A stretch of 64,000 nucleotides of DNA, taken from positions 469,025 to 533,024 of the forward strand of contig NZ_BMMW01000003.1 of assembly GCF_014646135.1 (NCBI RefSeq), read 5' to 3'. Origin of the DNA: Nocardia camponoti (GTDB lineage: Bacteria; Actinomycetota; Actinomycetes; Mycobacteriales; Mycobacteriaceae). Positions 8,646 to 15,976 of the stretch are shown here, one piece after another (the first letter of the stretch is position 1; each line of letters opens with the position of its first letter). The position numbers and the translations under genes were made by a program. The notes under the pieces were generated by a model that saw only the letters and a list, made by a program, of their open reading frames with translations, had not been told where the DNA came from and did no database searches.

Positions 8646-9479
8646 ATGGCTCGCTCCGATGTCCTGGTCTCCGTTGACTGGGCCGAAGAGAACCTCAACG
8701 CCCCCGGCGTCGTCTTCGTCGAGGTCGACGAGGACACCTCCGCCTACGAGGGTGGCCACATCGAAGGCGCCGTCCGCCTGGACTGGAAGAACGACCTGCA
8801 GGATCAGGTTCGTCGCGACTTCGTCAACCAGGAGCAGTTCTCCGACCTGCTCTCGGCTCGCGGTATCAGCAACGACGACACCGTCGTGCTCTACGGCGGC
8901 AACAACAACTGGTTCGCCGCATACGCGTACTGGTACTTCAAGCTTTACGGCCACAACGACGTGAAGCTGCTCGACGGTGGCCGCAAGAAGTGGGAACTCG
9001 ACGGTCGTCCGCTGTCGCGCGACGCCGTTTCGCGTCCGGCGACCCAGTACAAGGCCGCCGCACCCGACCTGAGCATCCGCGCCTTCCGCGACGAGGTCAT
9101 CGCCGCCATCGGCACCAAGAACCTGGTCGACGTGCGTAGCCCTGACGAGTTCTCGGGCAAGATCCTCGCGCCCGCGCACCTGCCGCAGGAGCAGTCGCAG
9201 CGTCCCGGCCACATCCCCAGCGCGATCAACGTGCCGTGGAGCAAGGCCGCGAACGAAGACGGCACCTTCCGTTCCGACGAAGAGCTCGCCGAGCTCTACA
9301 AGGAAGCCGGCCTGGACGGCGAGAAGGAAACCATCGCCTACTGCCGCATCGGCGAGCGTTCCAGCCACACCTGGTTTGTGCTGCAGGAACTGCTCGGCCA
9401 CAACAACGTCAAGAACTACGACGGCAGCTGGACCGAGTACGGTTCCCTCGTCGGTGCACCTATCGAGTTGGGAGCGTAA
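8646..9479 (+). CDS. cysA2: Thiosulfate sulfurtransferase (CysA2-type rhodanese)
   Basis: This 277-residue protein has two rhodanese domains. The active-site loop is CRIGERS with catalytic Cys233; the N-terminal domain has lost its cysteine. It moves sulfane sulfur from thiosulfate to an acceptor. It closely resembles M. tuberculosis CysA2 in length and throughout the sequence (for example YGGNNNWFAAYAYWYFKLYG). The start MARSDV lies 6 nt after AAAGGA. SseC follows after 6 nt, so the two are co-translated. Confidence 0.93.
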   Translation: MARSDVLVSVDWAEENLNAPGVVFVEVDEDTSAYEGGHIEGAVRLDWKNDLQDQVRRDFVNQEQFSDLLSARGISNDDTVVLYGGNNNWFAAYAYWYFKLYGHNDVKLLDGGRKKWELDGRPLSRDAVSRPATQYKAAAPDLSIRAFRDEVIAAIGTKNLVDVRSPDEFSGKILAPAHLPQEQSQRPGHIPSAINVPWSKAANEDGTFRSDEELAELYKEAGLDGEKETIAYCRIGERSSHTWFVLQELLGHNNVKNYDGSWTEYGSLVGAPIELGA

Positions 9480-9485
9480 TCAAAT

Positions 9486-9791
9486 ATGTGTGCAGCACCT
9501 ACCCAGGGTCAGGCCATCCCGGCGGGCGTCGACGTGGAGAAGGAAACGGTCATCACCGGCCGTGTCCTGAACGCTGAAGGCCAGCCCGTTGGCGGCGCGT
9601 TCGTGCGTCTGCTCGACGGCAATGGTGATTTCACCGCTGAGGTCGTTGCCTCGGGCACCGGTGACTTCCGCTTCTTCGCCGCGCCGGGTTCGTGGACCCT
9701 GCGCGCACTGAGCTCGTCGGGCAACGGCTCGGCTGAGGTCAAGCCCGAGGGCGCCGGTATCCACACCGTCGACGTCGAGGTCGCGAAGTAG
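9486..9791 (+). CDS. sseC: SseC-type DUF1416 protein
   Basis: This 101-residue DUF1416 protein has a carboxypeptidase-regulatory-like beta-sandwich fold (VITGRVLNAEGQPVGGAFV). It is consistently paired with cysA2-type sulfurtransferases in Mycobacteriales. The precise function is unknown. The N-terminal MCAAPTQGQ carries a conserved Cys2. A strong double hairpin follows it. Confidence 0.88.
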   Translation: MCAAPTQGQAIPAGVDVEKETVITGRVLNAEGQPVGGAFVRLLDGNGDFTAEVVASGTGDFRFFAAPGSWTLRALSSSGNGSAEVKPEGAGIHTVDVEVAK

Positions 9792-9811
9792 TAACCTCTC
9801 AATATGCATCA

Positions 9812-9877
9812 GCGCCTGATCGGGGGCTCTGCGTGGTGACGCAAGCTGCCGCCTCCGAGCCCTGACCGATCAGGCGC
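9812..9877 (+). terminator. Long hairpin after sseC
   Basis: GCGCCTGATCGG (9812-9823) pairs perfectly with 9866-9877, and an inner GGGCTC/GAGCCC (9824-9829 with 9857-9862) extends the stem past a 3-nt bulge. No U-tract follows directly, so it may work together with the next hairpin. Confidence 0.6.
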
Positions 9878-9878
9878 A

Positions 9879-9920
9879 ACGGCCCTGGTAGTTCCGTGCG
9901 CGGAACTGCCGGGGCCGTTT
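9879..9920 (+). terminator. Intrinsic terminator of sulfur operon
   Basis: ACGGCCC (9879-9885) pairs with GGGCCGT (9912-9918), with an inner AGTTCCG/CGGAACT stem, and is followed by TTT. It lies immediately upstream of the next promoter at 9944. Confidence 0.75.
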
Positions 9921-9956
9921 GCCTATCCGTGTCTTTGAGTCGCTAGACTTCGCCAC

Positions 9957-10052
9957 GTGGTCCTCTTCTTCGAACTCCTCCTGGTGGCCGTGTCGATTCT
10001 TATCGGCTGGTTCGGCCTTTACGTCTTCTACCGTCTCTTCACCGAGTCATGA
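9957..10052 (+). CDS. 31-aa single-pass membrane peptide
   Basis: A GTG start follows TAGACT (9944-9949) by 7 nt, indicating a leaderless mRNA. The frame encodes 31 residues: one hydrophobic helix (FFELLLVAVSILIGWFGLYV) and a short polar C-terminus RLFTES. The stop TGA overlaps the ATG of the nitrobindin-like gene (ATGA), so the two are translationally coupled. The coupling and the clean helix argue that it is a real gene; the function is unknown. Confidence 0.75.
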   Translation: MVLFFELLLVAVSILIGWFGLYVFYRLFTES

Positions 10053-10741
10053 GCAGCGCCGGGGATTCGTCTTCGGCCGAGCAAGCGAGCAACACCCCGG
10101 CTGAAGAGCGGCGCAGTGGCGATGAAGCGGTAAACGTCGCCGCCGAGCGAGCTAAGGAAACCGGCGCCCGGAACATTCCGGTCCTGCCTGGTCTTCCCGT
10201 GCCCGAACAGACCGCCAACCTGCGTGAAGGTCCCGACCTTAACCACGACATGCTGGCCCTGCTGCCGCTTGTCGGCGTGTGGCGCGGCGAAGGTGAGGGT
10301 CATGACTCCGCAGACCCCAATGACGGCGACTACCGCTTCGGTCAGCAAATCATCGTCTCCCACGACGGCGGCCCGTTCCTGATTTGGGAATCCCAGATCT
10401 GGAAGCTCGACGCCGACGGCAACTACGTTGGCCCCGACCTGCGCGAAAGCGGCTATTGGCGCGTCGCGAAAGAGGGCACCGAAGACGAGATGCTTGAGCT
10501 GCTGCTCACCCACGCGAACGGCGTCATCGAGCTGTACTACGGCAAGGCGCGCAATCAGTCGTCGTGGGAATTGGCCACCGACGTGGTGATTCGCAGCCAG
10601 TCCGGCGCGGTTGTCGGCGGCGCGAAGCGGTTGTACGGCATCGTCGAAGACGGCGACCTGGCCTACGTTGAGGAACGAGTCGACGCTGACGGCGAACTCA
10701 TCCCGCGGTTGTCGGCCCGGTTGCAGCGCTACATCGGTTAA
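10049..10741 (+). CDS. Nitrobindin-like FABP-fold protein (DUF1794), Rv0813c type
   Basis: This 230-residue protein has a polar N-terminal extension of about 65 residues and a lipocalin-like beta-barrel opening with GVWRGEGEG (76-84), the nitrobindin GxWxGxG motif. Heme-binding nitrobindins use a proximal His in the last strand; here that stretch reads PRLSARLQRYIG with no His, so ferric heme binding and peroxynitrite isomerase activity are doubtful. The start overlaps the upstream membrane peptide. Its ligand is unknown. Confidence 0.83.
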   Translation: MSSAGDSSSAEQASNTPAEERRSGDEAVNVAAERAKETGARNIPVLPGLPVPEQTANLREGPDLNHDMLALLPLVGVWRGEGEGHDSADPNDGDYRFGQQIIVSHDGGPFLIWESQIWKLDADGNYVGPDLRESGYWRVAKEGTEDEMLELLLTHANGVIELYYGKARNQSSWELATDVVIRSQSGAVVGGAKRLYGIVEDGDLAYVEERVDADGELIPRLSARLQRYIG

Positions 10742-10748
10742 AAAGCAG

Positions 10749-10809
10749 CGACCCCCGAGCCTTTTTCGCTAGGCGAACCCGGTTGGATCTGCCGGGGGCT
10801 CGGGGGTCG
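10749..10809 (-). terminator. Strong intrinsic terminator (minus strand), 3' end of the cyd side
   Basis: CGACCCCCGAGC (10749-10760) pairs with 10798-10809. On the minus strand the stem is followed by CTGCTTTTT, a good U-tract. On the plus strand it may also stop the nitrobindin-like transcript. Confidence 0.85.
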
Positions 10810-10831
10810 GGTGACTGCTTGGATATAGCTG

Positions 10832-10870
10832 CTAGCTAGCAGCCACCTCACTCATCCGTTGAACATACAT
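10832..10870 (-). CDS. 12-codon ORF with near-perfect Shine-Dalgarno
   Basis: ATG at 10870 opens MYVQRMSEVAAS and TAG. AGGAGGTGATCC, a 12-nt complement of the 16S rRNA tail, sits 5 nt upstream of the ATG. The stop codon lies inside a 16-bp palindrome. The strength of the ribosome-binding site is remarkable for such a short frame; it could be a leader, a ribosome-binding RNA, or a microprotein. I do not recognise the peptide. Confidence 0.45.
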   Translation of the reverse strand: MYVQRMSEVAAS

Positions 10871-10906
10871 TCGTCGGATCACCTCCTCTCTTGTGTACTG
10901 AGGAAT

Positions 10907-13081
10907 CTAGCTGGGCGCGGTGAGCGCTCGCAACGCATTTTCTTTGCCGCTTTGACCTGCGACAACGGTGATAACTTCGTCGGCGCGATGGTCGGTTGGC
11001 AGTTGATGAGTGACCACAACCACCGTGCGTTCCGGCGCGACCAGTCCGCTGTCGACATCGAGCAGCGCGCGCAGCAGCGCGTCGCCTTCGGTCGCGTCGA
11101 GGTGTTCAGTCGGCTCGTCGAGCAGCAGCGTCCGCGCTGGCGAGATGAGCGCGCGGGCGAGCAGGATCCGCCTGCGCTGCCCGCCGGAAACCGCATCCGC
11201 ACCGCCGCTGAGCACGGTGTGCACGCCCGCTTCGAGCGAGTCGAGCCATTCCCCGAGCCCAACGGCGTTGAGCGCGTCAACAGCTTCGTCGGCAGCGAGG
11301 TCCCCCCGCGCGACCCGCAAATTCTCAAGCACCGACGTAGTGAACAGATGCGCGTCTTCAGCAAAAAACGTGACCCCGGGCTTCGGCACACCACGCAGCC
11401 CGGCCCATTCCATAAGCAGCGTGGTCTTCCCAGCCCCACTGGCCCCAACAACCGCAACGCGCTTGCCCTCTGGTCCTGAGTCCGGCGATGTCCGATCGAC
11501 CATGTCGGCCGACGCCGCAGCAGCCGACGCGTCCGCATCGTCGCTGTCCGCCCGACCGTCACCCAAGCCCGCGCGCACCGCCAACGGCACGCTCACCGCG
11601 TCGCCGACCGCTCGCCGTTGCCCGGAGTCCGCGCTCGGTACCAGCGACATCAACCGGTGATAGGCCGCGCGTGAAGTCGTGAAGGTGGTCGCCGCCGCAG
11701 GCAGCGCGCCGACCGCTTCGAATGCCGACAGCGGCACGAGCACCAGAATCGCCAACGCCATCGGCGTCATCCCGCCGGCCTCGCCACCGGTCGGCCCATA
11801 GATCGCGATCCCGACAAGCAGCGCGCCAAAAGCGCTGACGCCCAGGGCAAATGGGCCAGCGGCCGCCGCCCACGCGCTCCGCGACGCCGCCCGGTCCTCA
11901 GCAACGAGAGCCGCTCGCGAAGCGTCGTCGGCTGACGCGAGCGCCGCATCCAACCGTCCCGCGACCCGCAATTCGGCAGCGTGATCGAGCACCGTTAATG
12001 CCCGCGCGGTGAACTCCCCCCGCTCAACCCGAACGGCGCGCTCGGAAACCCGCGCGGCATAGGCGGACAGCCACGGCCCGAGAATCCCCGCGACAACGAG
12101 CGCCCCAGCGAGCACAACCCCGGCGACAACGGAAATGCTCCCAATCAACCCAACGGCCGCAACAGCGAGCACAACCGCGACCGCAACGGGAACAAACGTC
12201 CGAACAACAACGGCCCCCAGATCATCAATATCGGCCCCCACCCGAACCAACAAATCCCCAGCCCGCATCTCCCGCGCCCCGCCGTCCGCATCTCCCCGCC
12301 ACCCCTGTCGCGACGAACCCGCAGTCCGCCCATCGCGGCGCCCCGACGGAATGGAGCCAACCTGCGCCCCCGAACCGTCGCCGTCCGGGCCGCCACCGCG
12401 CGCCTCGTCCGTACCGCCAGCACCGCACCCGTCCCGCGCTCCGGCCACGCCGATCCGCGTCTCCGCCCCGTCGCCCGCCGCACCGACGCCACCGCGCGCA
12501 CCATCCCGCATCCCGCGCCCGCCCCCCAGCGGCGCACCGTCCCCACCTCGCGCCTCACCCTCGGCGCCCGCACCGCGACTGCCCCGCGCTCCGTCCACGC
12601 ATGCCGCGCCAATCCGCGCCCCTCCCCCGTCGGCCGCCGCACCGACGCCGCCGCGCGGCCCATTCGCACCGTCCCGCGACCCGCGCCCCAACGCACCGTC
12701 CCCGTTTACACCCTCCCCTCGATCCCTCCACCACCAAATATCCGCGCGTGCCAACGTCGAATACACCTGCACCCGAGCCGAATTCATCGCCCGCAACGCA
12801 ACATCATGCGTCGCGAGCCGCTCCAGGTAACGGCACACCCCGCGCGAAATGCCAAGTGCCCGAACAAGAACCACCGCAATACTCAGGTCGAGTACTGGCG
12901 GCATCCCCCACGCCCGCGCGATCAACCACGCGGCAAGCGCCGCCAACGCCAGCCCGCTCCCCAGCGCGGCCACCCCCCACGCGATCGCAATAGCGACCCG
13001 TCCCGGCGAAAGCTGCAACAGCCGCCACATCCCCCGCACGTCAGCCGACACCGAATCCGTCTGACTAACAGCCACTTTCAT
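10907..13081 (-). CDS. cydC: Cytochrome bd assembly ABC exporter CydC with large low-complexity insert
   Basis: This 724-residue half-transporter works with CydD to export cysteine/glutathione-type thiols for cytochrome bd assembly. The C-terminal ATPase is complete: Walker A GASGAGKTT, signature SGGQRRR, Walker B LLLDEPTEHLDA and H-loop VTHQ. The membrane domain is split by about 155 residues of Gly/Ala/Arg/Asp-rich sequence (about residues 119-273, DNA 12263-12727) between STLARADIWWW and the normal continuation GDLLVRVGADIDDLG. CydC proteins usually have some 500-570 residues. The ATG at 13081 has GGGGAG 9 nt upstream and is preferred to the in-frame GTG at 13090. Confidence 0.88.
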   Translation of the reverse strand: MKVAVSQTDSVSADVRGMWRLLQLSPGRVAIAIAWGVAALGSGLALAALAAWLIARAWGMPPVLDLSIAVVLVRALGISRGVCRYLERLATHDVALRAMNSARVQVYSTLARADIWWWRDRGEGVNGDGALGRGSRDGANGPRGGVGAAADGGGARIGAACVDGARGSRGAGAEGEARGGDGAPLGGGRGMRDGARGGVGAAGDGAETRIGVAGARDGCGAGGTDEARGGGPDGDGSGAQVGSIPSGRRDGRTAGSSRQGWRGDADGGAREMRAGDLLVRVGADIDDLGAVVVRTFVPVAVAVVLAVAAVGLIGSISVVAGVVLAGALVVAGILGPWLSAYAARVSERAVRVERGEFTARALTVLDHAAELRVAGRLDAALASADDASRAALVAEDRAASRSAWAAAAGPFALGVSAFGALLVGIAIYGPTGGEAGGMTPMALAILVLVPLSAFEAVGALPAAATTFTTSRAAYHRLMSLVPSADSGQRRAVGDAVSVPLAVRAGLGDGRADSDDADASAAAASADMVDRTSPDSGPEGKRVAVVGASGAGKTTLLMEWAGLRGVPKPGVTFFAEDAHLFTTSVLENLRVARGDLAADEAVDALNAVGLGEWLDSLEAGVHTVLSGGADAVSGGQRRRILLARALISPARTLLLDEPTEHLDATEGDALLRALLDVDSGLVAPERTVVVVTHQLPTDHRADEVITVVAGQSGKENALRALTAPS
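12263..12727 (-). repeat. Degenerate repeat tract inside cydC
   Basis: The tract encodes imperfect repeats of about 53-56 residues: RDGANGPRGGVGAA with GARIG, then RDGARGGVGAA with ETRIG, each ending in EARGG, and a weaker third unit with RRDGRTAG. It is in frame and has no stop codons. Base composition is even more GC-rich than its surroundings. Confidence 0.65.
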
Positions 13082-13118
13082 GATGCGCACTCCCCTTCCA
13101 AAGCCGCCGCACAGGCCC

Positions 13119-13223
13119 GACAGCCGGGCATCAGACCTTCACCCCATGGCTTGCGTTCCGAAGCCCCCGCGCCCATCTGACAGCCGAGCATCAGACCCTC
13201 ACCTCATCGCTTGCGTCCAGAAG
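13119..13223. repeat. Imperfect tandem duplication of the cydD 3' end
   Basis: The 45-nt segment 13179-13223, which holds the last codons and stop of cydD, is repeated at 13119-13163 with six mismatches and a 60-bp period. The downstream copy would still read NASHGVKV and stop, parallel to the real DASDEVRV end. It lies in the cydD-cydC intergenic gap. Confidence 0.75.
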
Positions 13224-14927
13224 TCCGGCCACAACGCCGCCACCAGGCCCCGCCGCAAGCTCGGGCTCCAAAGCGACCCCTGCCGAACTCCTCCGCACCT
13301 CAACAACCACATCCCCCGCCGCAATCACGCTCGGCCGATGCCCAACAACAACCACCGTCGCACCCCCGCGCGCCAGATCACGCAACGTCGTCAACACCCG
13401 CTGCTCACTGCGCGCATCCAAATGCGCCGTCGGCTCGTCAAGCAACAAAACCGGCCGGCCGGAAGCGAGCACCCGCGTCAACGCCAATCGCTGACGCTCA
13501 CCCAGCGAAAGCCCCACTCCTCCAAGCCCAACCACCGTCTCCCACCGGTCAGGCAGCGAGTCCAAGACAGCATCGAATCCCGTTGCGGCACACATCAACT
13601 CAGCAACATGCACCTTCCCGCCGAGCAGTTCAACATTGTCCCGCAACGTCCCCGGTACCAACACCGGCCGCTGCGGCAACCACGCGACCTGCCGGTACCA
13701 CGATTCGGGATCAAGCTCGCTCACGGCCACCCCGTCAATCAAGACAGACCCCGCGTCAACCGAGGTGAGGCCAAGAATCGCGGCCAACACCGTCGACTTC
13801 CCCACCCCATTCGCCCCGGTCAACACCGTGACCTTCCCTGGCGCGAACACCGCATCCAATTCGAAAGGAGCGCAACCACTTCGATCAACAACGCTCACCC
13901 CGACAAGCTCAACAACCCCCACCCCGGCCGCAGCCGTGCCCGCCGTGCGAACCGGCACCGACTCAAGCACCGCGAACGCCTTCTCCCCCGCCGCCATCCC
14001 ATCCTGCGCGGCGTGAAACTTCTCCCCCACCTGCCGAAACGGCCAGTAAACCTCGGGCGCGAGAATCAATGCGACAAGCCCCGCATACAGCGTCATCTCC
14101 CCATAAACGAGCCGCATCCCAATCGCGACGGCGATCAACGCGACGCTCAACGTCGCAAGCGACTCAAGCACCATCGATGAAAGAAACGCGATACGCAACG
14201 CCGCCATGGTCTTCACCCGTAGCGAATTGCCAAGCGTCCGAACCTGATCCACCATCGACCGGTCCCCGCCCTCGCGCCCCAGCGCGCGCAACGTGGGCAT
14301 TCCGGCGAACAGGTCGAGTAGTTGATCCGACAACCGCGTAGTCGCTGCCAGCGTCGCCGCCGACTTCCCCTGCGTCAGCAACCCAATCAACACCATGAAG
14401 ACCGGGATCAACGGCACCGTGACCACCGCGATCAACGCCGAGGTCAGATCATGAAAAGCGATCACAATCAGCACGATCGGCGGAGCGAGACACGCCAACA
14501 GCAGCGCGGGCAGATACCCGGTGAACCACCCGCGCAGCCCGGCGAGCCCGTTGCCAACAACAACGGCGATTTCGGTTCGGCGCGAAGCCGATTCGCGTGG
14601 CGGCAGCGACGCGCCCGCTCGCAACGCCGCGTTCTCCAACTCAGCAACGGCCCGGTCGCCCGCGCGATGCGCCAACCGCGCCTGCCACCAACTAGCGACA
14701 ACCCGCGCGACCAAAGCCAAAGCGAGAACAGTCAATTCGACAGTCCATGCGGCAAACGAGCGCTTGCCGGGGTCGGTGATGACCCCGGCAAGCACTCGGC
14801 CAATCATCAGCGCCGTGACCACGATCGAACAGGTGATCACCAACGCGAGCGCGACGGCGATGACCAGGTGTGGTCGGGCTGAGCGGGCGTACCGCCACAG
14901 CCGAGGATCGACGGGGCGAGACGCCAT
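13191..14927 (-). CDS. cydD: Cytochrome bd assembly ABC exporter CydD
   Basis: This 578-residue half-transporter has an N-terminal six-helix exporter domain and a C-terminal ATPase (Walker A GANGVGKST, signature LSLGERQR, Walker B LLLDEPTAHLDA). It is the partner of CydC. The ATG at 14927 is 5 nt after the cydB stop, and the frame upstream of it reads into cydB in another phase, so this start is preferred. The 109-nt gap to cydC contains a decayed copy of its own 3' end. Confidence 0.92.
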   Translation of the reverse strand: MASRPVDPRLWRYARSARPHLVIAVALALVITCSIVVTALMIGRVLAGVITDPGKRSFAAWTVELTVLALALVARVVASWWQARLAHRAGDRAVAELENAALRAGASLPPRESASRRTEIAVVVGNGLAGLRGWFTGYLPALLLACLAPPIVLIVIAFHDLTSALIAVVTVPLIPVFMVLIGLLTQGKSAATLAATTRLSDQLLDLFAGMPTLRALGREGGDRSMVDQVRTLGNSLRVKTMAALRIAFLSSMVLESLATLSVALIAVAIGMRLVYGEMTLYAGLVALILAPEVYWPFRQVGEKFHAAQDGMAAGEKAFAVLESVPVRTAGTAAAGVGVVELVGVSVVDRSGCAPFELDAVFAPGKVTVLTGANGVGKSTVLAAILGLTSVDAGSVLIDGVAVSELDPESWYRQVAWLPQRPVLVPGTLRDNVELLGGKVHVAELMCAATGFDAVLDSLPDRWETVVGLGGVGLSLGERQRLALTRVLASGRPVLLLDEPTAHLDARSEQRVLTTLRDLARGGATVVVVGHRPSVIAAGDVVVEVRRSSAGVALEPELAAGPGGGVVAGLLDASDEVRV

Positions 14928-14932
14928 CGGAC

Positions 14933-15964
14933 TCAGCCTTTCAGTTGGGTGAGCATGGGCGGAAGACCGGTGTTCGGTGGGATCATCTTTTCGCCGATGC
15001 GCCCGCGGAACACCCAGTACGCCCACCCTTGGTAGATCAGCACGAACGGGAAGAAGATCGCGACGGCGACGAACATCACGACCAGCGTGTAGTGGCCCGA
15101 CGACGCGTTGTAGAGGGTGAGGCTGTAGTCGGGGTTGATCGTCGACGGCATCACGTTCGGGAAAAGCGACCCGAACAGCAGCACCGAAGCGCCGACGACA
15201 GTGGTCGATGATCCGACGAACGCCCACCCGTCGCGCCCCGCCGCGTTAGCCGCGAACGCGACGACCAGGCCGAGCACCGCGACGGCGACCATCGCCCACG
15301 TCCATCCCTTGCCGTAGGCGATCTGGGTCCATAGCGCGAACCCACCAAGGATCAGCGCCGTCGGCACGATCAGGATCTTCACGATCCGCATCGCGCTATC
15401 GCGCACTTCGCCCGAGGTCTTGAGCGTCAAATACACCGCGCCTTGGAACAGGAAGAGCGAGCAGGTCGCCAACGCGCCGAGCAGCGCGTACGGGCTGAGC
15501 AGGCTGCTCACGGACCCGGTGATGTACTTGTCGGGCCCGAGCGGAACGCCGCGCACGAGGTTGGCGAACACCCAACCCCAGGCCAACGCGGGCACGTACG
15601 AACCGATGTAAATGCCGACGTCAGCCCATTGCCGCCACTTCGGGTCGTTGATCTTGCCGCGGTATTCGATCGCACAGACCCGCAGGATCAGCGAGAAAAG
15701 CAAGAGCAGCAGCGCGAGGTAGAAGCCGGAAAACATGCTGGCGTACCACTCGGGGAACGCGGCGAACAGTGTGCCGCCCGCGGTGATCAACCAGACTTCA
15801 TTGCCATCCCACACCGGGCCAATCGTGTTGAGTAGCACGCGTTTTCGCAGGTTCGAGCCGTGTCCGATGATCGGCATCAGCATCCCGACACCGAAGTCGA
15901 AACCCTCAAGCACGAAGTAACCGGTGAACAAGATCGCGATCAGAACGAACCAGGTTTGCTGCAT
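14933..15964 (-). CDS. cydB: Cytochrome bd quinol oxidase subunit II
   Basis: This integral membrane subunit of 343 residues pairs with CydA. The N-terminus MQQTWFVLIAILFTGYFVLEG and eight or more hydrophobic helices are typical. The ATG at 15964 has AGGAG 9 nt upstream; an ATG two codons earlier (15970) would sit only 3 nt from it. Co-transcribed with cydA (12-nt gap) and cydD. Confidence 0.94.
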   Translation of the reverse strand: MQQTWFVLIAILFTGYFVLEGFDFGVGMLMPIIGHGSNLRKRVLLNTIGPVWDGNEVWLITAGGTLFAAFPEWYASMFSGFYLALLLLLFSLILRVCAIEYRGKINDPKWRQWADVGIYIGSYVPALAWGWVFANLVRGVPLGPDKYITGSVSSLLSPYALLGALATCSLFLFQGAVYLTLKTSGEVRDSAMRIVKILIVPTALILGGFALWTQIAYGKGWTWAMVAVAVLGLVVAFAANAAGRDGWAFVGSSTTVVGASVLLFGSLFPNVMPSTINPDYSLTLYNASSGHYTLVVMFVAVAIFFPFVLIYQGWAYWVFRGRIGEKMIPPNTGLPPMLTQLKG

Positions 15965-15976
15965 TCCCATCGTCTC

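Larger units (their letters stand above)
10742..10897 (-). ncRNA. Candidate small transcript (about 155 nt) downstream of cydC
   Basis: A promoter-like TTGCGA, an 18-nt spacer and TAGATT (10904-10909, overlapping the cydC stop TAG) would start RNA near 10897, ending at the U-tract terminator near 10742. Between them lie an AGGAGGTGATCC ribosome-binding site, a 12-codon ORF and the palindrome GCTGCTAGCTAGCAGC (10828-10843). It may instead just be the 3' UTR of the cyd mRNA. Confidence 0.45.

Noticed and set aside
10876..10887. Match to the 3' end of 16S rRNA (GGATCACCTCCT)
   Set aside because: It is only 12 nt and without other rRNA sequence; it is better read as a minus-strand Shine-Dalgarno.
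12135..12830. Long plus-strand open frame (231 codons) inside cydC
   Set aside because: It is rich in Pro/Ala/Ser/Arg, has no family motif and lies antisense to the GC-rich repeat tract, where all frames stay open.
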